From: Paraburkholderia sp. Ac-20340
GTDB taxonomy: Bacteria; Pseudomonadota; Gammaproteobacteria; Burkholderiales; Burkholderiaceae
Length of the DNA stretch: 64,000 nt
Assembly (NCBI RefSeq): GCF_017104965.1
Contig: NZ_JAAGPR010000007.1
Coordinates: 1 to 64,000, forward strand
Direction: 5' to 3'
In this document: positions 51,659-60,999 of the stretch, one piece after another
Layout of the letters: each line of letters starts with the position of its first letter
Position numbering within the stretch: the first letter of the stretch is position 1
The notes under the pieces: model-generated
Told to the model about the DNA's origin: nothing
Seen by the model: only the letters and a program-made list of their open reading frames with translations
Database searches by the model: none
Made by a program: the position numbers and the translations under genes

Positions 51659-52225
51659 GTGCCTGACCAAATCCCAAAACGAAAGCCTCGCGCGGACGCA
51701 GAGCGCAATCGCCAGCGACTGTTAGATGTCGCGAAAACCGCGTTTGCCGAAAAGGGTATGTCTGCTAGCCTTGAGGACATTGCACGAACGGCTGGCGTGG
51801 GAATTGGAACGCTCTATCGGCATTTCCCTAGCCGTGAGGTGTTAGTCAACGAGCTATACCGCGACCAAGGCAGCCGGTTGACCGCCGCCGCTGAAAGACT
51901 TGCTCTAAGTCATCCTCCAGTTGACGCGATTCGAGAATGGTTACTGCTATTCATTGAATCGTTGGCGAACAGACAAATCATGGCGGGTGTACTCAGTTGC
52001 ATGTCACCCGACGCTGATGAGTTTTGTGCGCTGTCAGGTGAATCTCTTGTAACAGCGCTAGACCGACTCTTGAAAAGGGCGGTACAGAGTGGGGATGTCG
52101 TTGTTGCAATCGAATCACTCGACCTATTGTGCGCAATCGCTGGAATCGCCAGCTATATCCCAGAACCAGATTGGGCGGAAAGCGCCAGAAGGATGGTGAA
52201 TATCATCATCATAGGTTTGACCTAG
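51659..52225 (+). CDS. TetR family transcriptional regulator
   Basis: A 188-residue TetR-type repressor. The HTH is complete: RNRQRLLDVAKTAFAEKGMSASLEDIARTAGVGIGTLYRHFPSREVL near 17-62. The C-terminal ligand domain (TetR_C-like, VLSCMSPDADEFCALSGESLV) is helical. The start is a GTG at 51659, with AAGGA 9 bases upstream. It is divergent from the SDR gene and probably controls both through the inverted repeat at 51609. Confidence 0.9.
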   Translation: MPDQIPKRKPRADAERNRQRLLDVAKTAFAEKGMSASLEDIARTAGVGIGTLYRHFPSREVLVNELYRDQGSRLTAAAERLALSHPPVDAIREWLLLFIESLANRQIMAGVLSCMSPDADEFCALSGESLVTALDRLLKRAVQSGDVVVAIESLDLLCAIAGIASYIPEPDWAESARRMVNIIIIGLT

Positions 52226-52378
52226 GATGCAATTATTCTCACCTATTGAATAATCAGAAAGTTCAGGAGCGCGCGAAAAAACTGCAGCAGCACGCTCTTG
52301 ACAGTCGAATTGCCTCGTAACCGCACAGAGATTTGCCCTAGAATCCGCGAAATCTCCGCATTTTTTGATACGCCGATA

Positions 52379-53296
52379 ATGGACTACTTCGCTGGCATTC
52401 GCGCCTTTCTCTACGCCGCGGAGTGTGGAAGCTTCAGCAAAGCGGCCGACCGCCTTGGCGTGAAGACTTCAACGGTTTCGCGTTACATCACCGAACTAGA
52501 GAAGGACCTTGGGATTGCGCTCTTTAACCGCTCAACGCGTGGGCTTGTACTAACCGAGGGGGGGCGCGTTTTCCGTCAACAGGGCATTTTGGTTATCAGA
52601 AGCTTGGACGATGCCCGCGAGATAACCTCATCCCTAAATCGCTCCCCACAAGGCTTGCTACGTGTCACCATACCCTCGTCTTTCGGGCGCAAGCACATCG
52701 TCCCTCACCTACCTGATTTTCTCGCAAGGTTTCCGAAGATTGACCTTGACGTTGTTGTGACGGATGAGGTCGTGAATCTCGTAGATACCGGATTCGACCT
52801 CGCTGTGCGGACAGGCGCACTGGCCGACTCTCAGCTTATGGCTCGACAACTTACCGCCCATCACAGGATGGCCTTCGCGAGCCCAACTTACATTGCCAAA
52901 CGCGGTAGACCCATTGAGCCCGCCGACTTAGCCAACCACGAGTTGCTTCGCTTTTCGCTTTCCGTTGACGACCGCTGGGTCTTTGTCAGGCGAGCGACTA
53001 GCAGTGCGCCTCGAGAAGTGGCCATCGATGTACATGGGCGCTTGTGCATCAACGACACCGATTCGTTGTTCGAGCTCGCAATCAAAGGGCATGGCGTCGC
53101 ACTGTTGCCGACGTGGGCGTGCAGCGAAGCACTCGTTGACGGCCAGTTGGTCACATTGATGCCAGAATGGGAAATCAAACCGTCGAAGGGCTCGCCAGCG
53201 GTGTGGGCTGTGTATCCCCGAAAGAAGACCGTTTCAAGCAAAGTTCGAGCATTTATTGACTTTTACTCGGCAACCTTGTCGCGTGAACTTCCGTAG
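52379..53296 (+). CDS. LysR family transcriptional regulator
   Basis: A 305-residue LysR-type regulator. The N-terminal wHTH is typical (IRAFLYAAECGSFSKAADRLGVKTSTVSRYITELEKDLGIALFNRSTRGLVLTEGG in overlapping motifs near 6-60). The effector domain follows (PQGLLRVTIPSSFGRKHIVPHL, FDLAVRTGALADSQLMARQL, GHGVALLPTWACSEAL). It resembles the CrgA/DsdC-like group that often regulates a nearby oxidoreductase. ATG 52379 is chosen because it gives the standard N-terminus; the frame is open to 52298. No divergent gene lies directly next to it. Confidence 0.9.
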   Translation: MDYFAGIRAFLYAAECGSFSKAADRLGVKTSTVSRYITELEKDLGIALFNRSTRGLVLTEGGRVFRQQGILVIRSLDDAREITSSLNRSPQGLLRVTIPSSFGRKHIVPHLPDFLARFPKIDLDVVVTDEVVNLVDTGFDLAVRTGALADSQLMARQLTAHHRMAFASPTYIAKRGRPIEPADLANHELLRFSLSVDDRWVFVRRATSSAPREVAIDVHGRLCINDTDSLFELAIKGHGVALLPTWACSEALVDGQLVTLMPEWEIKPSKGSPAVWAVYPRKKTVSSKVRAFIDFYSATLSRELP

Positions 53297-53347
53297 TCAT
53301 GCGTAGCACGGCGGAGTTCCGCGCCCGGGGAATCAGCGAACGAGACA

Positions 53348-53974
53348 TCAATTGTCCATCGAAAAATGAAGGCTTAAACGTCCTCCTGCGCGGCTCAATT
53401 CTGATGTTTGAGCACTTTGCGCTTCAAATGAACAAGACAACAATGTCCGTGCATTGCGCGCAGGCGAAGAGCGAACACATCTGGCATTAACCCGTGCATC
53501 CGCATCGCCTCTAGGAGCAAATTTCCAATCCAATCTGTCGCTGAACGCAGCGCCATCTTTTGCTGGCTGACTGTAGCGGACGCCAATATCGGCGGCGGTC
53601 CACCGACAGTCCTTTGCTGTGTAGCCGTCTATGGCAACCCTGAGTTGTGCATTGGAGGTGCCGGCTGGGATTGAGAACACATCGGTTATGACTGGATGAA
53701 ATCCCAGAAAGCGCGCAAGGCCATGTCGGGCGAACTTGCAGCCTGACGAAGAAGGCCGCGTTCGCAGGTGAATCTCTAGCGCTATTGAGGGCGGCTTCTC
53801 AACGGAAATCAGCAGCAGTCGCTTGGGCGAAGCATTTACATACGGGGAATACTCAGCGTCAAAACCACGCTCGACGTGCAGCCCCGGGCGGGACAAATCC
53901 TCGCCCGCGCGAGCGCCTCTTGTAGCGAGAAGCGTGATGGGGATTAAAAAAATAAATAGGGTCAATTTACGCAT
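53348..53974 (-). CDS. Secreted hypothetical protein
   Basis: A 208-residue protein with a Sec signal peptide (MRKLTLFIFLIPITLLATRG, cleavage after ARA). The mature domain is beta-rich in appearance and contains four cysteines (GCKFARHG, KDCRW, ARCVRSS, LSCSFE) that could form disulfides in the periplasm. No family is recognised. It is convergent with the LysR gene, and a region rich in operators for the GMC gene lies upstream of it. Confidence 0.65.
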   Translation of the reverse strand: MRKLTLFIFLIPITLLATRGARAGEDLSRPGLHVERGFDAEYSPYVNASPKRLLLISVEKPPSIALEIHLRTRPSSSGCKFARHGLARFLGFHPVITDVFSIPAGTSNAQLRVAIDGYTAKDCRWTAADIGVRYSQPAKDGAAFSDRLDWKFAPRGDADARVNARCVRSSPARNARTLLSCSFEAQSAQTSELSRAGGRLSLHFSMDN

Positions 53975-54093
53975 GAATTCCCCGGGCTAACGACGCCTAA
54001 ACATGCGCCTTCTGACTGTGCGTCGTTATCCAAGCTAAGTAAGTTCATTTGTAATTTTACTTGGTGCTGGACGCCAGACCGCGTTGCAGTCAG

Positions 54094-54109
54094 ATGTAAT
54101 CTTTTACAC
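54094..54109. promoter_or_regulatory. LacI-type operator ATGTAATCTTTTACAC
   Basis: One of four copies of a TGTAA-N4-TTACA element (see 54246, 60978 and 62074). It lies 281 bases before the second GMC gene and about 120 bases before the secreted hypothetical gene on the other strand. Confidence 0.6.
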
Positions 54110-54245
54110 ACAGAAATCGGTCGTTACAAAGGCACCACCAATCACAAATCTAGATTTCAGCCCCGCCCCACAAGCACTGCCTCCTTAAGCCACTGCCGAC
54201 AGCACTTTTCAAGAATGCTAAGGAAAACCCTGGCAAGCCCCACGA

Positions 54246-54261
54246 ATGTAATCCTTTACAG
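54246..54261 (+). promoter_or_regulatory. LacI-type operator ATGTAATCCTTTACAG
   Basis: Second copy of the element, 129 bases before the GMC start and 152 bases from the first copy. Together the two could allow looping by a tetrameric LacI protein. Confidence 0.65.
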
Positions 54262-54389
54262 GTTTTTTTCGGCGGCATAGAATTCAAGCAAATCGAGCAG
54301 TTACGCGTGCTTTCGTGTTCGCGAACCCACGACGTCATAGACGCAGACGCTCGAAAGTGCGGTTATTTTCAGAAATCTGGAGGCTTCAA

Positions 54390-56045
54390 ATGCAAGACAT
54401 TCATGGTCGGTCCATCCGTAGCGAATACGACTACGTGGTGATTGGCTCTGGTTCCGCAGGTAGCGTCGTCGCCAGCCGCCTGGCTGAGGACAAGGGTTCG
54501 CGCGTGTTACTTATCGAGGCCGGCCCGAAGGACAACAGCACGTTCATTCGTATGCCGGCAGCACTCGGCTTTCCGCTGATGGATGACAAGTTCAATTGGT
54601 ATCTCCACAGTGAACCCGAACCGCACCTGAACAACCGCAAAATCTACGAAGCGCGTGGCCGCGTGCTGGGCGGCTCATCATCCATCAACGGCATGAACTG
54701 GGTGCGCGGCAATCCGTGGGACTACGATAACTGGGAGGCACTCGGCAATAAGGGCTGGAGCTACGCCGATGTCCTGCCATATTTCCGCAAAGCCGAGACG
54801 TTCGACAAAGGTGCGAACGACTACCGCGGTGTCGGTGGTCCGATGCATATCGAGACGTGCAAAGCAGACAATCCGCTCTATCACGCGTTTCTGGAAGCAG
54901 GCCAGCAGGCGGGTTTGCCTCACGTAGCCGACCACAATGGATACCGTCAAGAAGGTGTCCACATCACACAGCGCAATGTGCACAAAGGCCTGCGCTGGAG
55001 CACGTCCCGCGCTTATCTTCACGCCTTCCCTGTTCGTGAAAATCTGCATGTCTGGAGCGGTGCGCGTGTTCTGAAGCTTGAATTTGCCAACAAGCGCGCC
55101 GTTGCGGTTCAGGTGCGTGTTGGTGGCGAAACGAAGCGCATCGGCGTTTCCGCCGAAGCTATCGTGTGCGGTGGCGCAATTCACTCTCCGCAAATCCTGT
55201 TGCTTTCCGGCATCGGCAATGGCGCGGACCTGAGCAAGCTCTCCATTCCAGTCGTGTCTGATTTGCCAGGCGTTGGTAAAGGCCTCAAGGACCACCTTGC
55301 TGCACCCGTGCAATACCGTGCCACGCAGAACGTCTCTGCAGCGCGCGAACTTTCGGCATTTGGCAAGCTGAAGCTTGGCGTGATGTGGAAGTTCTTCAAG
55401 ACTGGCTTGGGCGCGACCAACTTCTTCGAAGTCGGCGCGTTTATCCGTACGCAAAACGACGTCAAGGTCCCGAACGTCCAGTTCGAGTTCATTCCGATGC
55501 TCGGTGAGTTTCAGCACGGCAACGTGAAGCTGGAGAACGGCTTCCAGTACTTCTTCAGCCTGATGCGTCCGACTAGCGAAGGTAAAGTCTGGATTGACAG
55601 CGCCGACCCCCTCGCACCGCCAAAATTCATCTTCAACTTCCTTTCGACGGAAACAGACAAGCGCGACGCCATCGCTGCGGTCAAAGCCATCCGCAATGTC
55701 GTTGGACAAGAAGCGTGGGCAAGTTTGCGTGGCGAAGAAGTCACCCCAGGCGCAAAGGTCGCTACAGACGAGCAAATTCTCGCCTATCTGCGCGACACTG
55801 CCGGCACGAACTACCATCCGAGCTGCACCTGCCGAATGGGCGAAGGCGATGATGCTGTAGTTAATGCAGAAGGCCGTGTGCACGGCGTCGACAACGTCCG
55901 TGTCGTCGACGCGTCCATCATGCCGGAAATTGTCAGCGGCAACCTGAACGCACCTGTCATCATGATGGCCGAGAAAATCGCAGACAGCATCCGCGGCCGC
56001 CGCGAACGAGCTGCCACAAAAGCAGACTATTACAAGGTGGCGTAA
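54390..56045 (+). CDS. GMC-family FAD oxidoreductase, copy 2
   Basis: A 551-residue choline-dehydrogenase-like flavoprotein. FAD motif VVIGSGSAGSVVASRL near 15-30, GMC signature 1 RVLGGSSSINGMNWVRG near 92-108, signature 2-like GGAIHSPQILLLSGIG near 262-277, and the active-site His in NYHPSCTCRMG near 478 followed by NLNAPVIMMAEKIADSI. It is a distant paralogue of 40162-41859. ATG 54390 has GGAGG 7 bases upstream. It probably oxidises an alcohol to the aldehyde used by the ALDH at 59475. Operators for the LacI regulator precede it and a strong terminator follows. Confidence 0.92.
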   Translation: MQDIHGRSIRSEYDYVVIGSGSAGSVVASRLAEDKGSRVLLIEAGPKDNSTFIRMPAALGFPLMDDKFNWYLHSEPEPHLNNRKIYEARGRVLGGSSSINGMNWVRGNPWDYDNWEALGNKGWSYADVLPYFRKAETFDKGANDYRGVGGPMHIETCKADNPLYHAFLEAGQQAGLPHVADHNGYRQEGVHITQRNVHKGLRWSTSRAYLHAFPVRENLHVWSGARVLKLEFANKRAVAVQVRVGGETKRIGVSAEAIVCGGAIHSPQILLLSGIGNGADLSKLSIPVVSDLPGVGKGLKDHLAAPVQYRATQNVSAARELSAFGKLKLGVMWKFFKTGLGATNFFEVGAFIRTQNDVKVPNVQFEFIPMLGEFQHGNVKLENGFQYFFSLMRPTSEGKVWIDSADPLAPPKFIFNFLSTETDKRDAIAAVKAIRNVVGQEAWASLRGEEVTPGAKVATDEQILAYLRDTAGTNYHPSCTCRMGEGDDAVVNAEGRVHGVDNVRVVDASIMPEIVSGNLNAPVIMMAEKIADSIRGRRERAATKADYYKVA

Positions 56046-56065
56046 GAACCACGCAGACCGCGCTA

Positions 56066-56134
56066 GCGCCGGACTTCCGGCGCGCGTGATTGCGGCCGTG
56101 AACAGAGATGTTCACGGCCGCTTTTGCATTTTTG
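56066..56134 (+). terminator. Intrinsic terminator after GMC copy 2
   Basis: A small hairpin GCGCCGGA/TCCGGCGC (56066-56083) is followed by a strong one: GCGGCCGTGAAC and GTTCACGGCCGC, 12 perfect base pairs with a 6-base loop (56092-56121), then TTTTGCATTTTT. This is the clearest intrinsic terminator in the window. Confidence 0.88.
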
Positions 56135-56222
56135 CGGGGCTAACGGGCTTGAGCGTTTATGACCAGCAGCGCTTCCGAATATCAGAACCAGCGCCTGAAG
56201 AGCGCTGGCTGTCACGAGGTTC

Positions 56223-58172
56223 CTACAGTCGGAAAACCACCATCGTTGCACTTAGTTCGGAAGCACGGTCTTTCAACGCAGCAGCTACCGCAGCGGATTG
56301 TTCAACGAGAGCAGCATTTTGCTGCGTCGACGTATCCATCTGCGCAACAGCACGATTAATTTGCTCAATGCCATCGCTTTGCTCTCGCGACGCACGCGCG
56401 ATTTCGGTCATGAACACAGTGACACGGCTTACCGAGCCACAAAGCTCCGTAATCGAAATGCCAGCCTCAGCTGCAAGTGCCGCACAGCGGGCACTCTTTG
56501 AAATCGCTAGCTCAATCAGCCCTTTAATTTCGTTCGCGGCCGCGTTGCTACGTTGCGCAAGCTGGCGAACTTCATTCGCAACCACGGAGAAACCTCGACC
56601 TTGCTCGCCAGCCCTCGCTGCCTCGATTGCGGCGTTGAGTGCGAGAATATTTGTCTGAAAGGAAATGCTCTGTATAGCTGCGATGATGGAAGACATTTTT
56701 TCAACGTCCTTCGCCATATCGAATGCAACCTCCTGCACCTTCACAACCGACGTCGAGCCCATTTCTGCCTGGGATGTCGCTCCGCGTGCCAGTTCGTCTG
56801 CATGGGCAGCGTCGTCCGCATTCTTGCCCACCGTTTGAGCCAACTCCTCCAGTGTTGCCGACGTTTGCTGAAGTGCCGCCGCCTGTTGTTCTGTACGCAT
56901 CGATAGGTCATTATTTCCCTTCGATATTTCCGACGCTCCGACTGCCACACTCTCGATTACTTGCCCCACGTCACCAACCATCCGTTTCAAATTCGCCTGC
57001 ATCGTCGCCATCGCGCCGAGAACACTGTTCGGTCGAGTTGGAGTGGCTTGCAACTTGTATGCCAAATCGCCGCCTGCAACCGCGAGCGCGAGCGTTGCAG
57101 CGTCTGCAGGCTCTCCGCCCACTGGCAGCACAACCATTCGCTGCAAGGCAAGTGCCAGAACGATACAAACGGCGAGCACACTGACTGAGCCAAGTATCGC
57201 TGCGATGCGCCCCAGTGAACGTACCTGTGCCAAAATTTGGTCAAGCGGTGCGTACAGTGAGAAGCTCCATGGCGTCCCAGTACCTTCAATATCGACGGGC
57301 ACTGCTATCTTTCGCGCGACTGCCTTCAAATAGTCATCGTACGCATCCGACTGGACGCCGCTTTCCCCGCTTGCTACGTCAACCGGCCTGACGTCTTCAT
57401 GCGTACCCAGTTTTGCGGCTTCTGGCGTCGAAATGACTGTGCCGCCATTCGACACCAAGGTTACATAGCCCGTCCCGTACGGATGAATCGCATTCAAACC
57501 GGCCTGCAGCTTGTCCAACGGGATATCCACCGTAACTACACCGCGGAAACGGCCGTCAACGACGACTGGCGCTGAGACAGTCGTCATGAGCATGACCTTC
57601 CCGTCGATGGGATAAGTATATGGCTCCACTATTGCTGGTTTTAGCGACGTTTTGGGCTTCACGTACCACTCGCCACCGTTCGGGTCAGTCGGTAACTCGA
57701 AACTGCCAATGTGCTCAAGCCAGATTTCGTGATTCGCATTCCAAGACGCGGCAGCAGCGTATCTTCCGTGTATCGCGCGAGCATTATCGTTGTCATTCGC
57801 GTGCTCTGAGTCCTTGCCATCGAACGCGTCAGTTTCCCATGCTGTTGCCATCCCAAGAAATTCTGGATGCACTCTAACGACAGACTCAAGCACAGCATCT
57901 GCAGTGCTGCGCTCTGCATGTCCCATTTTCTGAAGTGTCGAAAAGGTCGAAGCGACAGTTTCCGCTGTGCGCAGTGCAGCATTGAGCTGGTCGGACACCT
58001 TACCCGCTTCGCGGCTCGCAAGCGCAACGGAGTAGTCGCCGGCCAAACTCTCCTGCATGGATGCAGCGCGCCCCGCAAGAATGGCGATGGTCGAGCCGAA
58101 CCCTGTAGCGACCATTGCTACAACAACCAGAAGTAGTCGTGCCCGTAAACTTAACTTTCTCCACGCATACAT
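56223..58172 (-). CDS. Methyl-accepting chemotaxis protein with dCache sensor
   Basis: A 649-residue chemoreceptor. An N-terminal transmembrane helix ([20 protein letters not shown] near 12-31) is followed by a large periplasmic dCache_1-type sensor (residues about 40-320; [41 protein letters not shown]), a second helix ([21 protein letters not shown] near 322-342), a HAMP region and the signalling hairpin. The conserved tip is visible as [20 protein letters not shown] and [20 protein letters not shown]. It lacks the C-terminal CheR-binding pentapeptide. dCache domains often bind amino acids; its position suggests it senses the substrate of the adjacent hydroxyproline-like genes. Confidence 0.93.
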   Translation of the reverse strand: MYAWRKLSLRARLLLVVVAMVATGFGSTIAILAGRAASMQESLAGDYSVALASREAGKVSDQLNAALRTAETVASTFSTLQKMGHAERSTADAVLESVVRVHPEFLGMATAWETDAFDGKDSEHANDNDNARAIHGRYAAAASWNANHEIWLEHIGSFELPTDPNGGEWYVKPKTSLKPAIVEPYTYPIDGKVMLMTTVSAPVVVDGRFRGVVTVDIPLDKLQAGLNAIHPYGTGYVTLVSNGGTVISTPEAAKLGTHEDVRPVDVASGESGVQSDAYDDYLKAVARKIAVPVDIEGTGTPWSFSLYAPLDQILAQVRSLGRIAAILGSVSVLAVCIVLALALQRMVVLPVGGEPADAATLALAVAGGDLAYKLQATPTRPNSVLGAMATMQANLKRMVGDVGQVIESVAVGASEISKGNNDLSMRTEQQAAALQQTSATLEELAQTVGKNADDAAHADELARGATSQAEMGSTSVVKVQEVAFDMAKDVEKMSSIIAAIQSISFQTNILALNAAIEAARAGEQGRGFSVVANEVRQLAQRSNAAANEIKGLIELAISKSARCAALAAEAGISITELCGSVSRVTVFMTEIARASREQSDGIEQINRAVAQMDTSTQQNAALVEQSAAVAAALKDRASELSATMVVFRL

Positions 58173-58259
58173 CCAAATCCCCTTAGTTATACGAAATTAT
58201 TAGAGCGTTGTGATTTATTTTGGCTACCGCTAACCGTATCTGCTGACCGCATAAACGAA

Positions 58260-58288
58260 CCGCGGCCACTTCTTCGAAGCGGCCGCGG
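58260..58288 (-). terminator. Hairpin after proline-racemase-family gene (copy 1)
   Basis: On the minus strand CCGCGGCCGCTTC and GAAGTGGCCGCGG form a 13-bp stem (one G-T pair) with a three-base loop, 43 bases after the stop, followed by TTCGTTT. It probably ends the racemase/ALDH transcript before the chemoreceptor gene. Confidence 0.7.
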
Positions 58289-58330
58289 CTAGAAATACAA
58301 ATATGGTAGATGTCTCCGCTACAGTGACAT

Positions 58331-59365
58331 TCAGTCAGGCTTGCGCCAGAGGTCACTCAGCGTATAACCCGTCGGCAACGGGTCAGTTGAATCGAGAACG
58401 TATTGATGGAAACCCGTAATCCATGCGCTACCTGTAATGCTCGGGCGAATGCCCGGCTTTCCACCAATTGAAAGCGTTTCAGTGATTTCACCGAAAAACT
58501 CAGTGTCGAGAATCGAGCGATGAAGGAAACGCTCCCCTTGTTGAATTTGACCGCGCGCATGCATGACAGCAAGTCGTGCACTCGTGCCGGTTCCGCAGGG
58601 TGAACGGTCAAGCCGCCCCGGCGAGACAATCACGCCATTGCGAGATGTTAACCCTTGCTCCGTGCGCTCAATCGGGCCAGCGAAAAGTGTCTGATTGATG
58701 GTGTGGATTTCCGGATTCTCCGGATGTACTGCCGGGAACTGTTCGGCCGCGGCGCGCTTGATTCTTTCGCCGACCTCGACCAGTTTGCCAGCCTCATCAG
58801 GCGTGATTTTGAACCCTAGGGCTTGGGCGTCGACGAGAACGTAAATCATGCCACCATACGCTACGTCAACGGTCAACTTGCCAATTCCGGGGACGTCGAT
58901 AGGAACATCGAGCCCAAAGACGAAACAAGGCACGTTGGAGAACGTGACGTTCACGCACTTACCGTCCTTGCATTCGGCACGAACGCGCACGAGGCCGCCG
59001 GGCGCTTCGAGTGTCACGTCTGTGTACGGCTCTTGCATGGGCAGCATTCCCGTTTCCAGCAATGCGGTTACCGTGCAAATAGTATTGCTGCCGGACATCG
59101 GCACATAATACTCGGCTTCCATGATGACAAAGCCGGCATCAGCCTCTGGGTGTGAGGAAGGTAGCACCAGGTTGACGCACTGTGTAACGCTGCCGCGCGG
59201 TTCCTGGAGAAGGAACTTCCGCAGGTCGTCGCCCTGCGTCTCCAGATACTTCATCTTGTCGAACATCGTCGCACCCGGAACGTCAAGAACGCCGCCCGTG
59301 ATGACGTCATTACGTTCGCCGCCGGTGTGCACACCGACCACGTTTACCATCCGTTTAAGCTTCAT
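58331..59365 (-). CDS. Proline racemase superfamily enzyme (hydroxyproline epimerase-like), copy 1
   Basis: A 344-residue PLP-independent racemase/epimerase. The first catalytic position, usually Cys in MCGHGT, is Ser here (VPMSGSNTICT near 89-99); the second keeps Cys (GRLDRSPCGTGTSAR near 252-266). Ser/Cys members are known among 4- and 3-hydroxyproline epimerases. Other signatures are THTGG-like VGVHTGGERNDVITGG at the N-terminus and VDVAYGGMIYVLVDA near 166-180. It likely epimerises a hydroxyproline or similar imino acid at C2. It lies 110 bases after the ALDH gene on the same strand. Confidence 0.9.
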   Translation of the reverse strand: MKLKRMVNVVGVHTGGERNDVITGGVLDVPGATMFDKMKYLETQGDDLRKFLLQEPRGSVTQCVNLVLPSSHPEADAGFVIMEAEYYVPMSGSNTICTVTALLETGMLPMQEPYTDVTLEAPGGLVRVRAECKDGKCVNVTFSNVPCFVFGLDVPIDVPGIGKLTVDVAYGGMIYVLVDAQALGFKITPDEAGKLVEVGERIKRAAAEQFPAVHPENPEIHTINQTLFAGPIERTEQGLTSRNGVIVSPGRLDRSPCGTGTSARLAVMHARGQIQQGERFLHRSILDTEFFGEITETLSIGGKPGIRPSITGSAWITGFHQYVLDSTDPLPTGYTLSDLWRKPD

Positions 59366-59474
59366 CTCACTCTCACATTTGAACGCAGCGCAAGCTGCTC
59401 ACCTGCGCTGCATTCATGCCTCGTTCACTGTATTTTGGGGGCATCAGGCCAACAAGATGCCCCTTTGTCTTCGC

Positions 59475-60968
59475 TTAGTGACTGCCGGCAATCGTCGTCG
59501 GCAGAACCGGAACGCGCTTGCCAAGCTTCACGAACGTCGACTTGACTTCCGTGTATTCCATGAGACCATCGATTCCGTTTTCACGGCCGACTCCACTCTC
59601 CTTAAACCCACCGAAAGGCATCTGCGGGGCACTTTCAAGATAGGTGTTCACGAAGACAGTACCGCTGCGCAGGCGCTGCGACACTGCGATGGCCTTGTCG
59701 ATGTCCTTCGTCCACAGACCATTACCGAGGCCGTAGTTGGTGTCATTCGCGAGCGCAACTGCTTCCTCGACCGTTTTGAAGGTCGTAACAGTAAGCACCG
59801 GACCAAAAATCTCTTCGCGGAAGACCCGCATCTGCGGCGTCACGTTAGTGAAAATCGTCGTATCGACGAAGAAGCCCTTATCGAGGCCGTTCGCCGTGAC
59901 ACGGTTGCCACCAACCGCCAGATGGGCACCCTCTTCCTTACCGATACGGATGTATTCAAGCACCTTGTTCATGTGCTGCTCGTGAATCAGCGCACCGACG
60001 TCGGTCTTGTCGTCCAGCGGCAAGCCCACGACAACCTTCTTCGCGCGCTCAACGAGCTTCTGCACAAAGGCGTCGGCAACCGATTCTTCAATCAGCAAAC
60101 GCGTGCCAGCGACGCACTCTTCGCCTTGATTAAGGATGGTGCCGAACAGGACGCCATCAAGCGCTGCGTCAAGGTCTGCGTCCGCGAAAACGACGTTTGC
60201 AGCCTTTCCGCCCAATTCAAGGGCGACATGCTTCACAGTGTCCGCGGCATTCTTCGCGATTTGCTTGCCCACGACCGTCGAGCCCGTGAACGAAATCATG
60301 TCGACATCGCGGTGCGTCGACATAGCTTCGCCTACAGCCTGGCCCGTGCCCGTGACTACATTGATGACACCATCCGGAATTCCGGCTTCTTTGGCCAGCG
60401 CTGCTACTTCAAGCGCTGTACCCGAAGTGAGTTCCGAAGGCTTGATTACCGTCGTACAACCCGCAGCCAGCGCGAACGGAAGCTTCTGGAACAGCGTAAC
60501 CAGCGGGAAGTTCCACGGCACAATCATCCCCACGACGCCACGTGCTTCGCGGGTCACCAGACCGAGCTTATCCTCACCCAGGTTCGTGAACGCGTTTCCG
60601 CTCAGTTGCCATGCGAGGGACGCTGCGTAGCGCGCGAGGTCAACGCTACCAGCCACTTCTGCACGCGCATAGCGAATCGGCTTGCCCACTTCTTCCGCTT
60701 CAATTTTCGCGAGCTTTTCGAGGTCACGCTCAATCAGCGATGCCCATTTGTTGATGAGCGTGGCGCGCGTCGCGCCGGGCAGGCGAGACCAACTGCCATC
60801 GTCGAAACGCGCGCGCGCGGCTGAGACAGCATTCGACAGGTCTTCCGCGCTACCGGCAGAGAATGAAGCGAGAATTTCGCCGTGTGCGGGCGAAACCCGG
60901 TCGATGAATTGACCGGTGCTGGCAGCCGTCCACTTGCCGTCCACGAAGAGTTCATAACGCCGAGCCAT
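59475..60968 (-). CDS. NAD(P)-dependent aldehyde dehydrogenase
   Basis: A 497-residue ALDH-superfamily enzyme. It has the cofactor region GMIVPWNFPLVTLFQKLPFAL near 150-170, SFTGSTVVGKQIAKNA near 228-243, the general base in LELGGKAANVVF near 253-264, and the catalytic cysteine in NQGEECVAGTRL near 287. The C-terminal PFGGFKESGVGRENGIDG is the standard ending. ATG 60968 has AGGAG 7 bases upstream. In hydroxyproline breakdown an ALDH oxidises 2-oxoglutarate semialdehyde; that assignment here rests on context. An operator copy lies just upstream. Confidence 0.93.
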   Translation of the reverse strand: MARRYELFVDGKWTAASTGQFIDRVSPAHGEILASFSAGSAEDLSNAVSAARARFDDGSWSRLPGATRATLINKWASLIERDLEKLAKIEAEEVGKPIRYARAEVAGSVDLARYAASLAWQLSGNAFTNLGEDKLGLVTREARGVVGMIVPWNFPLVTLFQKLPFALAAGCTTVIKPSELTSGTALEVAALAKEAGIPDGVINVVTGTGQAVGEAMSTHRDVDMISFTGSTVVGKQIAKNAADTVKHVALELGGKAANVVFADADLDAALDGVLFGTILNQGEECVAGTRLLIEESVADAFVQKLVERAKKVVVGLPLDDKTDVGALIHEQHMNKVLEYIRIGKEEGAHLAVGGNRVTANGLDKGFFVDTTIFTNVTPQMRVFREEIFGPVLTVTTFKTVEEAVALANDTNYGLGNGLWTKDIDKAIAVSQRLRSGTVFVNTYLESAPQMPFGGFKESGVGRENGIDGLMEYTEVKSTFVKLGKRVPVLPTTIAGSH

Positions 60969-60977
60969 AATCCACTC

Positions 60978-60993
60978 CTGTAATCGATTACTA
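60978..60993 (-). promoter_or_regulatory. LacI-type operator CTGTAATCGATTACTA
   Basis: Third copy of the TGTAA-N4-TTACA element, immediately before the ALDH ribosome site and over the end of the racemase-like gene upstream. Binding here would act as a roadblock or control an internal promoter. Confidence 0.65.
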
Positions 60994-60999
60994 GAAAGT

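Noticed and set aside
54678-55883. 401-codon minus-strand frame inside GMC copy 2
   Set aside because: Antisense shadow; the plus-strand GMC motifs and ribosome site are unambiguous.
59121-60824. 567-codon plus-strand frame across racemase copy 1 and ALDH
   Set aside because: Spans the gap between two real minus-strand genes and reads as their antisense.
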